From Argyresthia goedartella (lineage: Eukaryota > Arthropoda > Insecta > Lepidoptera > Argyresthiidae), in NCBI GenBank assembly GCA_949825045.1, contig OX463810.1, positions 34,544,201 through 34,608,200 on the forward strand: DNA of 64,000 nucleotides, in the 5' to 3' direction. The notes under the pieces were generated by a model. That model did no database searches and was not told the origin of the DNA. It was given only the letters and a program-made list of their open reading frames with translations. A program made the translations under genes and the position numbers. Of this stretch, positions 43,985 to 55,537 are shown piece by piece. Each line of letters starts with the position of its first letter. Position 1 is the stretch's first letter.

Positions 43985-44145
43985 TTCTTCTTAAATATCA
44001 AACCGCCTTTTCTCTCTTTTGCTCTAACATGTCAACCTGACAAGAAAGATTTGGGGGCTTCGTATCGCTCACCCACTTTAGGCTTTACCTACCCTGACCT
44101 ACCACTTCGCCCAGATATTTCGTGGGCAATTCATGTTTAAATCAG
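43985..44145 (+). repeat. Rep-H interspersed repeat
   Basis: CTCTAACATGTCAACCTGAC, CTTCGTATCGCTCACCC, TTTACCTACCCTGACCTACC and CCCAGATATTTCGTGGG. Only 45 bp after Rep-E, so E and H may be parts of one element. Confidence 0.55.
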
Positions 44146-44512
44146 TTTATAATTTAACGGTTTGACATCGTTAGATGATAAACTAACGAAGATTATTACC
44201 CTACATTATAAACAATATCGCATAGTTCTCAATTTATCGCCAGTTTTGAATATCGTGAGATTATAAACTAACGAACTTCACAATTATACGGTGTCATAAA
44301 CACAGAAACACTTCACTGTTATCAAATTTATCCTTCCAGCACACCCAAGATGAAAAACTTGGCTGTGATAAGTTTGCCTTTGTGAGTGTCTTTTGTATAA
44401 GCATGTAATGTGAATTTTCATGTGCAATAAAAATATACGAAAATATGCGACACACCGCTGTGGCCCCGCTGCAATGACAATTTTGGGTTTTAAATAAATT
44501 TTACGACACGAC
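44146..44512. other. No recognisable feature
   Basis: GTGAGATTRTAAACT-like segments recur at about 43948 and 44248; otherwise nothing. Confidence 0.3.
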
Positions 44513-44695
44513 AACTTCCTCCAAACTATACTGGAAGGTCAAATAGAGGGAAGAAGGAAGAGAAGTAGACCACGAAGAACTTACATGGACCATGTGAAGG
44601 AGAAGATAAATGTAGTGTCGTACCAGGACGTTAAGGAGAGGGCAGTGTGTAGAAGTGCATAGAAAGAACTCCACCGACAAGAGGGTAGCTCTTAA
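44513..44695 (+). pseudogene. RTE-like LINE, C-terminal fragment
   Basis: Encodes LEGQIEGRRKRSRPRRTYMD then HVKEKINVVSYQDVKERAV, an in-frame TAG at 44658, and KELHRQEGSS before the final stop. The GRP..R.Y.D...EK..V.SYQ.VKE......W.ELHRQ pattern is a standard LINE C-terminus. Confidence 0.75.
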
Positions 44696-45444
44696 ATAAT
44701 GAATGAAAAATAAATTTTAGTACTAATAACTTATCTTTCACCAAAAGAACCCTAAGATAGTCAATTGCTATAAGTAACATTATTTATGGACTTTGGGTTT
44801 ATTGGTCTACGGGCCTTTTTTTGTTGGCGGGGAGAAAAATGGAATTACCCATGCCCAGGAGTCAGTACCTCCCTGCTAAGTCCGGGTCCCCACACATTGA
44901 GCGGGCATCAGCTCGTGTATCACACGGAATAAAAACCACCTCTGTGCTGTTGTTGTTTAACAGTTATCGTTAGATGTTACTGTGAGCCATCGTATCACGG
45001 TGAGCCACGGGGTTCTATGGGCCGAGTGGATGTACAACCAAGCAAAACGGACACCCAAAGATTAAGAATACACAGAAAAGTTGAACTAACTTTTACTACA
45101 AATATTTCATGGAAAATTATCTTTTTATTATTATTATGTATTCGATTTAAAATAACAGCAAATCACCACGTAGTTTTGTGCGTGGTTCTGTGTTAAGCAG
45201 AGATAATACAGTAGGTAGATACACTACTAGATTAGATTACTAACTATGTAGCAAGTTGGTAATATTACATAAAGGAAAATTAAGTATAACTATGTTTTAC
45301 AATTAGGGATGAGGGATGGAAAGGGAGAAATGTTTCTTAAGGTTCCATTTTATGTTATTATGACTTAATGAATATTTGAGACCTGTAGGTAAGATGTCTA
45401 TTAGTCTCGGAATCAAATAGGCAGTCTCGTCCGCTCGCCTTAAG
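44696..45444. other. Unrecognised
   Basis: 44810-44960 (TTTTTGTTGGCGGGGAGAAA, CCCACACATTGAGCGGGCAT) looks like a repeat but has no second copy here. No gene. Confidence 0.3.
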
Positions 45445-45695
45445 GCCCAGCAGCCTTATGGCGTAAGTCGTCTGAGCTATGAACTTCATATAGACTGTCA
45501 AACGACAGACTTCATATATCTGTCAAATTGGTATCACGCAAGTAGCATCATAATGGAGGCCAAACCCAAGCTCATTGAATGAAGCCTAGAAGCCTTCGGT
45601 GATACCCCGCAAGCGATGAAATTGTATGAGCATGAGATAAACCATAGACACACGTTATGAACTTCAGAGAGTTACGCCATAAGGCTGCAGTTCTG
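45445..45695. repeat. Inverted-repeat element, about 250 bp
   Basis: A perfect 16-bp inverted pair, CAGCCTTATGGCGTAA (45451-45466) and its reverse complement (45672-45687), lies within longer imperfect arms. A direct repeat TATGAACTTCA occurs just inside the left arm and just outside the right core. No ORF of note; possibly a MITE. Confidence 0.5.
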
Positions 45696-48018
45696 GCTGT
45701 TGAGGTGAGGGGCGCCGCATTCGCCCGTCGCCTTCTGGCGGGGAAGCGGAACTGGCGGGGTAGCGGGCGGCGCGGAATATCATCGGAATATCATCATAAA
45801 AATAAGATGGAAAACGGAAATAAGCTAATTGATAAAATTTAAGGATTAATACAGAGCTCTAAAGAAAATTTAGGTTTTAAAAAATATGAGAAAAATCAGG
45901 ATTTTTATATTAAAATTATTGAATCTCCTATTAAAGACTATGTTCAGGATTTTTTTTTGATCGAGCCAAATTAATCCAATTGCATAACGACATAGTATTT
46001 AAACTAGATTATCTCTTTGTGAATAACATATAATTTTTTGATACCTATGAATTTATTGGAAATAATTTTATATATTTTTCCAAAGCCAAAGCCCTCTTCA
46101 GTGGTTTTGTGTGATCTTGGCCCTAGCGCAGGTTGTGGTGAGATTGCCTTCAGCTTGGCGACGTGTGCCTACGGTGATCTATTTTGTGTTGTATGGTGTT
46201 GTTGATGAATTCCTCTTTCAGTGAGTTAATCTTAACTTTGGTGCTACAATGAGTAAATAACTTTGGCTCATTCATTTCGGAGTATGCTCATTTTATACTA
46301 TGCGGGACAATTAATTTAAGTACATACACACATACATATGCTCACGCATATTTCCCGGAAGAGGGGTAGGCAGAGACTAAAGAACTTCATCTGCTTCGAT
46401 CCTGGAATACATCTCTCGCTTCCTCAATATTCATAAGTTTCTTATGCAAGCTCGCCGGTTACGGGTACTTCGTATTTGCCCCTTCTAAATTACTTAAATC
46501 GAACAATTTAAGTAATTTAGTTTATATTGATAAGATTTGGTATATCCAGGTAAATTTTATAAGTTCGTCCGTAGCTTGATAAATCATACGATACCATGTC
46601 AATTAAGGCAGTAGAGGTCAAGCGCCGTGTATTGAAAGGTATTATATTTCTTACTACATAAAATGAGGCAGCGAGACCCCTGAGTTTGTCGCATACCCGC
46701 TACATATGAGGTACCCAGTTGCACCTTGCATCGATAACAAGAGCTAGGTAGGTGTGTTTGTCATTGACATCGATGGAAGGGCATCGGCAAGATTTTCTGT
46801 CATTTGTAATGTGCATACAATTATTGCGTATGCGCAATGAGATCAGCTGGATGTTTACCCTTCAGTTGTGGTGATTTAATGTGCATAGGCTTGGTTGTTT
46901 GTGCATTTAAAACCAAACCTACGTAGTGACACCACTTACACAAGTTGTCAAAGTCAAACTTGAGTGATTGATTTGATTTGAGTGAAAGTCAAAAGTTAAG
47001 CAATTCCTTCCAATGACAGGTGATATAAGCCCCGCAGAATGGTTGCACTTGACAGTTCCCTACAGTTTTTTTTTTTAAAGAACCATGTTGACTTTAATCA
47101 TGTGTTCTATCTAGTACACATAGTCAAGGTTTTTTCTGAATACATAATTTTCACGACTGTTCACAAGATTTAACGTTACGCGCATCACCATTCTGCGAGG
47201 CATATCCTTTACGTCATTCATTGCGCCGCGCTGTCTCGCTCAGGAAACGAGAGCGCATGGGTACCATCTAAGCGAGAATTTGTCAACGCTGCTTAGAGTT
47301 CTGTCAGGAGATGAGCTGGTAATGGGATTATTGTGAGTGTATGCAGCTCTATAAGGAACATCGCCGTACGTTTATAACTCGTATTGAAACAATAAAAGTA
47401 GCATTAATGCTCACTCTTCCATCTCGTTGCGCAGACCCGACCACGCATCACTAAAAAATCCGCAAAACAGCCCAGAACGAAACGGAATCGCCATGAATAA
47501 TTACGAAAAGGTAATCAGAGAAGTTACAAATAATTGACAAAGTAGTGTAAGTACCATGTCAGTATCGGCTCACATTTCCTGCGGTCGGGCCCATTCGCTC
47601 GTTAAACCTGCGTGCTGTGCAATTGCGGCTCAAGCGCAAGCTAGCCGAGGGGACTGAAAGGGGGGGGTTATAAATCTGATCGGTTAAATACCAATTGTGT
47701 TAAATTAATTTTGGTCGGGTTTTTGGGTTTTTGGACCGTAACTACTTGAGTTAAATTGATGTTCGCATTGTTAGTTCCTAATGTATTTTTTCGATGATGG
47801 TACTGTGGGGAAAATAAATATTTACAATGTACAGGGTTATTTTTGGAACCCCAGCCAATTTTTTCACGGTTTTTTTACATTTTGTCGCCAATTTGTCCTG
47901 ACACAAATTAAAATTATGCTCGCTTGCTTGTTTGTTCACCGCGCGCGCCGCCCATTATTATTTCTCTCGGTCGCTCGCGGCTCGCAGCGCGTTGAGCAGA
48001 AGGGTGACCGAAGGTGTC
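45696..48018. other. Largely unrecognised; CpG-rich patches
   Basis: No repeat copies or protein motifs recognised in 2.3 kb except an isolated repeat-like block at 46340-46470 (CCCGGAAGAGGGGTAGGCAG). CpG-rich patches at 47215-47260, 47420-47500 and 47938-47990. Motifs that could suggest a solo LTR (CTCTATAAGG, CAATAAAAG near 47345-47400) are not bounded by identifiable ends. Confidence 0.3.
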
Positions 48019-48050
48019 TAGAAATGTAGGCTGTCAAGCCTACATTTCTA
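48019..48050. repeat. Perfect 14-bp hairpin
   Basis: TAGAAATGTAGGCT (48019-48032), loop GTCA, exact reverse complement 48037-48050. Pairing extends partly beyond a C/A mismatch. Confidence 0.85.
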
Positions 48051-49043
48051 AACGTGAAAAGAGTGAAGTGAAATTGGGATTTAATTGAAAAGTTGTTATT
48101 TTTCTTTAATACTTATTTTTTTATTTCTTTTCATAAATCCCTTTGGCTAGGGCTCCAAAAATTACCTTGCATGTTCACCAAAAACACTTACATTAAGCAA
48201 ATTTATATCTACAGTAGTTTCAGCATGAAATACATTTAACCGGTTCAACCGCACAGTTGGCAAAATAGAGCGTTATTATCTGTGCACTTTTGGGTTCAAC
48301 GGTTATTTTGCATCTCTATAGGGGAGACTAGTGGCCCATTCCTGAAAACAACAAGTTACAGGCATAATTAATGACAATGGTGTAATTTTTCATCCTTGAC
48401 GAAAAAAAAAGGATGTTTAGTACTATTTTAATTTAGTTTCTTGTTTGGGAGGAAAGTTCATCAGGAGTGTTTAGGTTAGGCTATGATTTATTAAAATTTG
48501 TCAGCCGTACCACCGTACAGGTGGACATGGCTTAGGCAATGTTTACTATATTTTAAGTATATTTAAAGTGTAGTAAGAAGCATAAAGTAATTAGTTGTTT
48601 CATGAAAGGTCTCCAAGTATTACACCCAAGAATCCGCTCTCACTGGCAAACAATTGCGAAACCCGAAGAAATTATATCATTGCGACTGCAGAGTTCTGTC
48701 GATAAACTCGCGGTCGCCTGATGTTGGGAAACAGGCTTCTTTATTACTAGCTAAATTATTTTTCTCGTCGTACCATCATTATCGGCAATAATAAGAGCTG
48801 GACAACCCCGGTTATTATTTTGTAGTAATAACAGTTTTTTTTTCTCATTATCTTAGCCAAGTAGGTTTATATGTTTTGAGCTGAAATCGTCACGTGATTA
48901 GGCGTCTTTGCTCGGTTCCTTTTCTTCGATCGTTGATTGCTAAGAAAAACAAAACCAATAACTGCGTTGTTCATTTCCCATACATGCTGGCAGAGGTTGG
49001 TAATACATATTTAATTGTAAGGTAATTCTGCATAGTGTAACTG
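48051..49043. other. No recognisable feature
   Basis: A weak Rep-D trace (TTTCCCATACATGCTGGCAG, about 48975). Nothing else. Confidence 0.35.
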
Positions 49044-49110
49044 GTGTTTATTGCTATTGTCCCCCACTGATATGGCGTGTCTCGTGGAAACCAGAAACGG
49101 TGGCAAAACT
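49044..49110 (-). mobile_element. SINE-A remnant
   Basis: TCCCCCACTGATATGGCGTG and TCGTGGAAACCAGAAACGG are a diverged piece of the body. Confidence 0.4.
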
Positions 49111-49186
49111 AAGATGTGAGGCTTTTGATAAGACGGAAATGGAAATATAAAGCTGAAGGAGCACCGTCCCACAGTTATTTTCAGCA

Positions 49187-49441
49187 AATAATAATAATAA
49201 TAATACCTTGGACACTATTTACACACATTGATCTAGCCCCAAACTAGGATTCCCTGTATCTTGGGTACTAGACAACGATACACATACTTATATAGATAAA
49301 TATTATACTTAGATAAACAACCATGATTAGGGTACAGACATCCGTTCTCATCAAACAAATATTTGCCCCCACCGGGACTCGAACCCGGGACTCTTGGCTT
49401 CGTAGGCAGGGTCACTGCCGACTCGGCTAATCGGGTCGTCC
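49187..49441 (-). mobile_element. SINE-B, full length with (ATT)n tail
   Basis: Complete head (CGACCCGATTAGCCGAGTCG, GGTTCGAGTCCCGG) to GTGTCCAAGG, then six ATT units (plus-strand AAT run at 49187-49203). This shows the true tail of the family. Confidence 0.85.
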
Positions 49442-49638
49442 CATACCCAAAAGGGCCATAAGTGTACAATACCTTGATTTTAAATTAATATTGGGCGTGT
49501 GTTGAGTCTAGAACCATTCTGAGACCCGAGGTACATAAATATTCACGAAATATTATTATTTTCTAATAAATTCACTTCTTTTATTTTCAACTTTTATTAC
49601 TAGACTAGACTAAAGAGGATTAAGAGTGTTATAAATAA

Positions 49639-50333
49639 AACCGGTCAAGTCCGCGAGTAGGACGTCGGACCCGCGCACGAAAGGTTCCATACCTCAAAAA
49701 ACGAAATTCTTATACCATTGTACACGAAAAACGTAAAACGACAGTATTTTGTAAGAATATACTTTTTATTTTTTTGATAATAAAATTTTAAACAGTAGGA
49801 CTACATTCAAGATTGTACATCGAAACATTGAAAACGTTCTTTTTGTATGTAGTATGTGAGTACGGATAAAGAAACTATTTGCTCATTGAAGCCGGAAGTG
49901 GATATAAATTGAATAACTTTTTTACAGAAATAAAATCAAATTAGATAAAAAAGCTTAATATTATTTGTTATAATTCGATTGAGCAATTATGAATCGTGTA
50001 GTGACAAATAACTTTGATACCCGCAATCAAAGATCTTTTCCGATAAGATCGGGAGAGTCCAGTTCAGTTCACCGGTAAACAAATTTAAAAAAATGGCTAA
50101 TAAAATGGCCATACAAACAATCTCTTGAATGGGAACTACTTTTGATTCTTAAAAACCCGTATGTTCATTTATTGGTTGTCATAGCGGCTATAGAAATACA
50201 CCCTCTGTGATAATTTCAGCTCTACTACTTCGGTTAATCCAATAGAGCCCAGTGACAGTCGGACGTATAGACGGACAGCAGAGGCTTAGTAATAGGGTCC
50301 CGTTTTTCACCCATCGGGTACGGAACCCAAAAA
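49639..50333 (+). repeat. Rep-F, longest copy, 695 bp
   Basis: Starts ACCGGTCAAGTCCGCGAG, then GACCCGCGCACGAAAGGTTC; ends with GGGTCCCGTTTTTCACCC and GGGTACGGAACCCAAAAA. It defines both ends of the family. No ORF and no clear TIR or target duplication, though GAAGGGTTCC at the start and GGAACCC at the end form a short inverted motif. Class unknown. Confidence 0.7.
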
Positions 50334-50382
50334 TGCAAACAGTTGCTAACAACTTTATCTCAAATCTGATAGAATTATTTTG

Positions 50383-50480
50383 TTACCTTTTTGCTGCCAT
50401 ATCTGGATATCATGTTTCTGTTTATTACAAGCCAGCAGCAATGTATATCTGCATCTATAATATGTTTATGTTTAAAGACT
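50383..50480 (+). mobile_element. SINE-A 3' remnant
   Basis: TTACAAGCCAGCAGCAATGT, ATATCTGCATCTATAATATG, TTTATGTTTA: diverged tail end. Confidence 0.4.
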
Positions 50481-51005
50481 CCCACAGGCAGTATCCCTTC
50501 AACATAATGTAGCTGTATAAAGTGGTTGATCACCAGTGTTACCCAACTCTTCTCACCGTTATATCACTACTGTATCACTAGTGATCACTTCCCGTTTTTG
50601 TGCACCTCCCACGCTCCGGTTCACTCCTCGAATACAGCACTATTGTTGGAATGCATGTTCACATGCGCTTGCGCAATTTTGCTAATGTGACCCATTTGTT
50701 TATGGACTGTTTGTGGTTTTTAAGGCGGGTGAGAATTGTGCGTACTTAAGTCGCTTCAGAGTCACAGTTATTAAATACACGTCACATTTTAGGAATGAGA
50801 TATTTTTTTGATAGAGCTAATTCATAAATTCATAGTTATTGTTAAAATTGTCTCTTATCTAGACATAAATTAATTATTTTGTGTGCGGTGAAAGCTTATC
50901 GGTGAATCATTATTCACCAGACCTGACAAAGAACATAAATACTAAAGGGAAATTTGTAAGTAACATGTGAATAATATAGAAGGTAACTTTGATATAAACT
51001 AAACT
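50481..51005. other. No recognisable feature
   Basis: Nothing supported. Confidence 0.35.
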
Positions 51006-51368
51006 TAACAAAAAATAATACCCACTGAGGGGCGCGAGCCTTTACCAGGATACGAATAAGATTAAGCCATAATCCACTACGCTGGCTCAGTGCGGGGTGA
51101 TGGAGGGGTGGCTTGTAGCCAACCTAACTGTCAGAAGTTATCAAGCTGCCCGCTGCATATTAGGGCGTCTGACACAGCTTCACGACTACTACCACCGAGT
51201 AGCGATAGTAGCCGGGACTTACAGCTTAACGTGTCATCCGAAACACGGAAGCGTCCGAAACAATTGCCACATAGAACGGACACCCATCCAGTGCCCGTCT
51301 CGGCCAGATGTTGCTCCCCGCACGATCGTTTCCGATGTGCGAATACCGCTAGCTAGGCCACGGACGCT
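51006..51368 (-). mobile_element. Rep-C, longest body copy
   Basis: Plus-strand order: CACTGAGGGGCGCGAGCCTT, CTACGCTGGCTCAGTGCGGG, CCGAGTAGCGATAGTAGCCG, TTAACGTGTCATCCGAAACA, GGACACCCATCCAGTGC. The tRNA-like head is replaced or diverged beyond 51300. Confidence 0.75.
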
Positions 51369-52095
51369 TCTGAAAGGTATTTAATAGGTAAAAGTATAAA
51401 TGCGAATAATAGGTACCTATAAAACAATCACAGCATTATTCCCTTGTGTATCTTTCTGGATACTTACCCGGAATAATCGTCACTCAGCGCTCTCATCGTG
51501 AGTTTTATCTCGAGATTACTATCTCAAGACCGAATGCAAAAATGTGATCTCAAATTTTAGCTGACACTCAAAGCCATGCAGTCCCTGTCTCTTGTTATGG
51601 AATACAGAACGACATTTAACATACACGTAACTTGAGTAGAGTTTGAGCATTCACCTGTCAGTCGGGTAGTTCATAGAAGATGATTACTGAGAACTAACAA
51701 CAGCTACAAGCCCTGTTGGTATAAAGTTGATGTAAGTAGCTAGATAGTTTTTAATTAGACCGCGGCTTTCTGTGGGATGGGATTCTTAATGGATGTATAA
51801 CTTCTCATAAACCAAATGGCGGAATGCACAGACTGCTGGTAAAACAAAGTGCTGCTTAGACCCGACAGATGGAACGAGAGTTGGCACTATTATCGGATTA
51901 ACCTAGACAACTTTATATAAATTTGAATAGAGTTGTCTAAGTTACTCTGAGAATATTGCTTACGCGCGTTCTATGTGTCGGGCCTTGATATGTGAATCAA
52001 AAGCAATCGTATGCAGTAATAGTTTGCATCAGTATGACCCAGATTACTGAAACATAGAAGATGAAACAGATTGTCCGCGACCGGGAACTGAGGCT
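51369..52095. other. No recognisable feature
   Basis: Nothing supported. Confidence 0.35.
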
Positions 52096-52303
52096 GGGAC
52101 GACCTCACGTCTGACCCGGTGCGTAACCTCCGCTACGGTTTACTCATCCGCGATATTGAGACATTGGCCGGGTTCGATCCCCGGCTGGGGATAAAGAGAA
52201 AACCCTAGGTCTTGGATGTTTATATGTGTGTGATGTCGCTGTTTCTGGTTCCCACGACGCAGGGTATCCAAGTGTGGGGTCAGAAGCAATGCATGTGCCT
52301 TGA
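52096..52303 (+). mobile_element. SINE-A
   Basis: B box GGGTTCGATCCCCGGCTGGG, body GTCTTGGATGTTTATATGTG, CAGGGTATCCAAGTGTGGGG. The head upstream (52096-52165) is rearranged or diverged. Confidence 0.8.
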
Positions 52304-53320
52304 GTTTGAGTTCGAGTATGTTTATTGGCTGCTTTTAATAACTCGATGGTGTGTGCTGCTTTTAATAACAGAGGTATGCGCTATATATTAAAAGCAGCTA
52401 TTACGTGAAGTGAATATATTCTGGCTTCCTGTCACGCAAATAATGTCGAAAATGGTTTACTGCCACCTTGAAAGGTAAACTGCATGACAATTATACGAGT
52501 AAGTACATATGTGTAAATCTCTTCTTAAATAGGATTTATTTTCGTGCTCCAACTAAATAGTCTTACTGGTAGGAACACAGTGACACCCATGTCCTCATGC
52601 TCCTATAGCACATTTATGATGACACTTCACAATTCCATTTGCAGCAGGTGGATGAAGACTTGGATCAGTAGGAGGATTTAGTATGAACACGAGGACGAAC
52701 CCAATAAAAAGGTTTACCTAAATTATAGAGAGAGAAAATTACCACAGCTAACAAAACATCAGCGAGGTTATAGTGCCAGCATGTTTTTCTGTAACCCCTT
52801 CACATTTTTTTTTTTTTTATTATTTATGAAAATTAAGTTTCTCACGTAACTACTCCAATTGAATTAGGAAATACTGTTGGTGCCGTCATTACACTATCCA
52901 CCATCTTGATAAATACCACTCATACGCAGCGTGTCTCTACTACAATAGTAATTCTCACAGACAATACACATGCCGGTGGCGCGCAGGACTCACGGTATTG
53001 CGCACCCAGTTGCAACTTGTGGATTTCTGCAACATCCTGTATACCGTATTGTGTACGGCATACGGACGGTGGTATGAGATGGTGAAGTTAAGCTGGTTGT
53101 CCGTATATGGTGTGTGGAGAGATAGTTTAGCAAGCTATTGTGAAATAGTTTATACTCTACAATACAAGTAGTTTTGACAGCAATACTGTGGTCCATTAGC
53201 AGAATTCACATGACGCAGCTCCAATAAACTGACGCCTAAATTTGATACTGACGCTGTCATTTTCCGAGCGAGAGACATGATTATTTAAGTGCCCGTTAAA
53301 TATTAGATAAATAAATATTT
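52304..53320. other. Unrecognised, with local stem-loop potential at 52328-52402
   Basis: GTGCTGCTTTTAATAAC recurs and its inverse (ATTAAAAGCAGC, about 52388) follows, giving a possible stem. No gene. Confidence 0.35.
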
Positions 53321-53563
53321 TAGGACAATCTTAAACACATCGAACTAAGCCCACACTAAACTCAACAAGGATTGTGTTATGGGTACTATACGATGATATA
53401 TTTAATAGAGATAAATACTTATGTAGAAACATAGAAAACATCCAAGATTAAGAAACAAATATTCATGCTCATCACACAAATATTTGCCGTTCCCGGGATT
53501 CGAACCCATGACGGTCAGCTTCGTAGGCAGCGGTTAGTGACCGCTAGGCTAAACCGGTCGTCA
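53321..53563 (-). mobile_element. SINE-B, diverged subfamily
   Basis: CACAAATATTTGCCGTTCCC, GGGATTCGAACCCATGACGG, TCAGCTTCGTAGGCAGCGGT on plus. Subfamily with the 39930 copy. Confidence 0.7.
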
Positions 53564-53639
53564 ATTTGTTAGAGATTCGTAAAGGTTTCTTAAATGTGCA
53601 ATGTTAGATGTGATGTGTGGGAAGGGCAGGTGCCAATTA

Positions 53640-53805
53640 AAAGAAAGCCATAAAAATATTCGTAGATGTGAAACTGTGGTCAATTGTGATTAGTGGACAG
53701 AGTAGTGGACCACTGTTTGAATTGGACAGACATTTCTTTTTCTTTCTGTATATCCTTGTGTTTATTTGTCAAATAAATATATTTCTATTTCTATTTCAAT
53801 TTGAG
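53640..53805 (+). mobile_element. LINE 3' end
   Basis: Ends TTTGTCAAATAAATATATTT with a (CTATTT)n tail. Coding part absent. Confidence 0.45.
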
Positions 53806-54324
53806 CATGAAGCTACCTATTAGCTAGTATTCGATTTTTTTACGGTGGTAAGTTATATCTGTCTACAACAGTTTCATGTATAAATGGTTGGAACATGGAA
53901 CTTAAAAACAGTATGCTGTACCTAATAATAATAAGTACCTATCTCTCACAGTTTCACACCAGCAACTAAGTAAGCAAATTGCAATACCGATATTAGCGGT
54001 GTACTGACCTGAGTCATAATGTCTACCGCAAAACTTACTTACCTATATAAACTTAAGAAGATCTGCAAATCACACAGACACCTACCTAGCTCAGGCCTAA
54101 ATACCATGTCAATAAGACCTAAACTTTGCCGATGTCATCAGCAGAAGTTTGGTTAGATTCGTAAACCTCTGTGATTTGCCTATATTTAAATGAAAGTTTA
54201 ATAGATTTTGAATCATTAAGCACACAGCTCGAAATGGTTCTTTTAAATTCACATGCACACGAGAGGTGCATCGCCAGTATCTTTGCTCGAACTAGGCTTA
54301 ACACCCTGCTGTAAACTTGATAGG
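53806..54324. other. No recognisable feature
   Basis: Nothing supported. Confidence 0.35.
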
Positions 54325-54455
54325 TATGTAGGTTTCTACGCCCTTCTTCTCCCACAGTGGTCCAATGTAGAGAAGAGGCAAAAAATGACGTTTGCTAAGT
54401 ATATGTAAATATCTACAGTAATAAAGTACTTTGACTATTGACTATTGTTTACATT
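54325..54455 (+). mobile_element. LINE-T 3' end
   Basis: GTTTCTACGCCCTTCTTCTC, CCAATGTAGAGAAGAGGC, AATATCTACAGTAATAAAG, then a GACTATT tandem tail. Well preserved. Confidence 0.7.
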
Positions 54456-54930
54456 ATAATTTTAGATGACTTATTTTTATTTTTCATTTCTTGATACTTT
54501 TTGAACCGACCACTGCCCTGATAATAAGTCTGTGATCAGCATGGAGAAATGAAAAATTAGGTTGCTCGGATCAAATCGGAGTTTCCAAAGGAATCGGGGA
54601 ACTTTAAGATTTTAGAGAAACTTGTCCAGAATGTCGTTGCTTTCTGATATATCCTATAACGGTATTAAAAGATCAGTCGAACCATGCAGTTGCCTACTCT
54701 ACTTTCTCGGCGGATTCTCAGGAAACTCTTGGCTGTGTCGCCTACATATATATATACCAGCAGACACAATGATACAATTAGTCGATCCCCTGACTCAGAT
54801 CTGTCTGACAATTAGTCAGATATCCGAGCGATGTGGGGAAACGGCTGAGCCACTTCCGTCTAATGTGGGATTGTGTGCGATTTTAGTCGACAAATTGCAA
54901 TTAGCAAAACTTGTGTTTCATAACTGGGAC
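54456..54930. other. No recognisable feature
   Basis: An open frame (54622-54957) runs into the minisatellite but has no family signature. Confidence 0.35.
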
Positions 54931-55530
54931 CAATCTCGGACAGAGGATGAGGACTAGGACCAATTCTGGACAGAGGATGAGGACTGGAAACAATCTCGGA
55001 CAGAGGATGAGGACTGGGAACAATCTCGGACAGCGGATGAGGACTGGGAACAATCTCGGACAGAGAATGAGGACTGGGTCCAATCTCGGACAGAGGATGA
55101 GGACTAGGACCAATTCTGGACAGAGGATGAGGACTGGGAACAATCTCGGACAGAGGATGAGGACTGGGAACAATCTCGGACAGCGGATGAGGACTGGGAA
55201 CAATCTCGGACAGAGCATGAGGACTGGGAACAATCTCGGACAGAGGATGAAGACTGGGGCTAATCTCGGACAGAGGATGAAGACTGGGACCAAACTCGGA
55301 CAGAGGATGAGGACTAGGACCAATCTCGGACAGCAGATAAGGACTGGGCACAATTTCGGACAGCGGATAAGGACTGGGACCAATCTCGGACAGCGGATGA
55401 GGACTGGGACCAATCTCGGACAGAGGATGAAAACTGGGAACAATATCGGACAGCAGATAAGAACTAGGAACACTTTCGGACAGCGCATGAGGACTGTGAT
55501 CAATCTCGCACAGAGGATGTGGACTGGGAC
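54931..55530 (+). repeat. 30-bp minisatellite, 20 units
   Basis: Consensus CAATCTCGGACAGAGGATGA followed by GGACTGGGAA. Units 54931-55080 and 55081-55230 share the same series of variants (AGGAC, CAATTCTGGA, CAGCGG), i.e. a 150-bp higher-order duplication. Because the period is divisible by three, long frames stay open on both strands; no protein is proposed. Confidence 0.95.
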
Positions 55531-55537
55531 CAATCGA

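Noticed and set aside
47290..47460. Possible solo LTR (TATA-like CTCTATAAGG, CAATAAAAG)
   Set aside because: No matching second LTR, no defined TG...CA ends, no primer binding site and no target duplication visible.
49187..49203. (AAT)n beside SINE-B as evidence that it shares its tail with the 34375 LINE
   Set aside because: On their sense strands the SINE tail is (ATT)n and the LINE tail is (AAT)n, so they are not the same tail.
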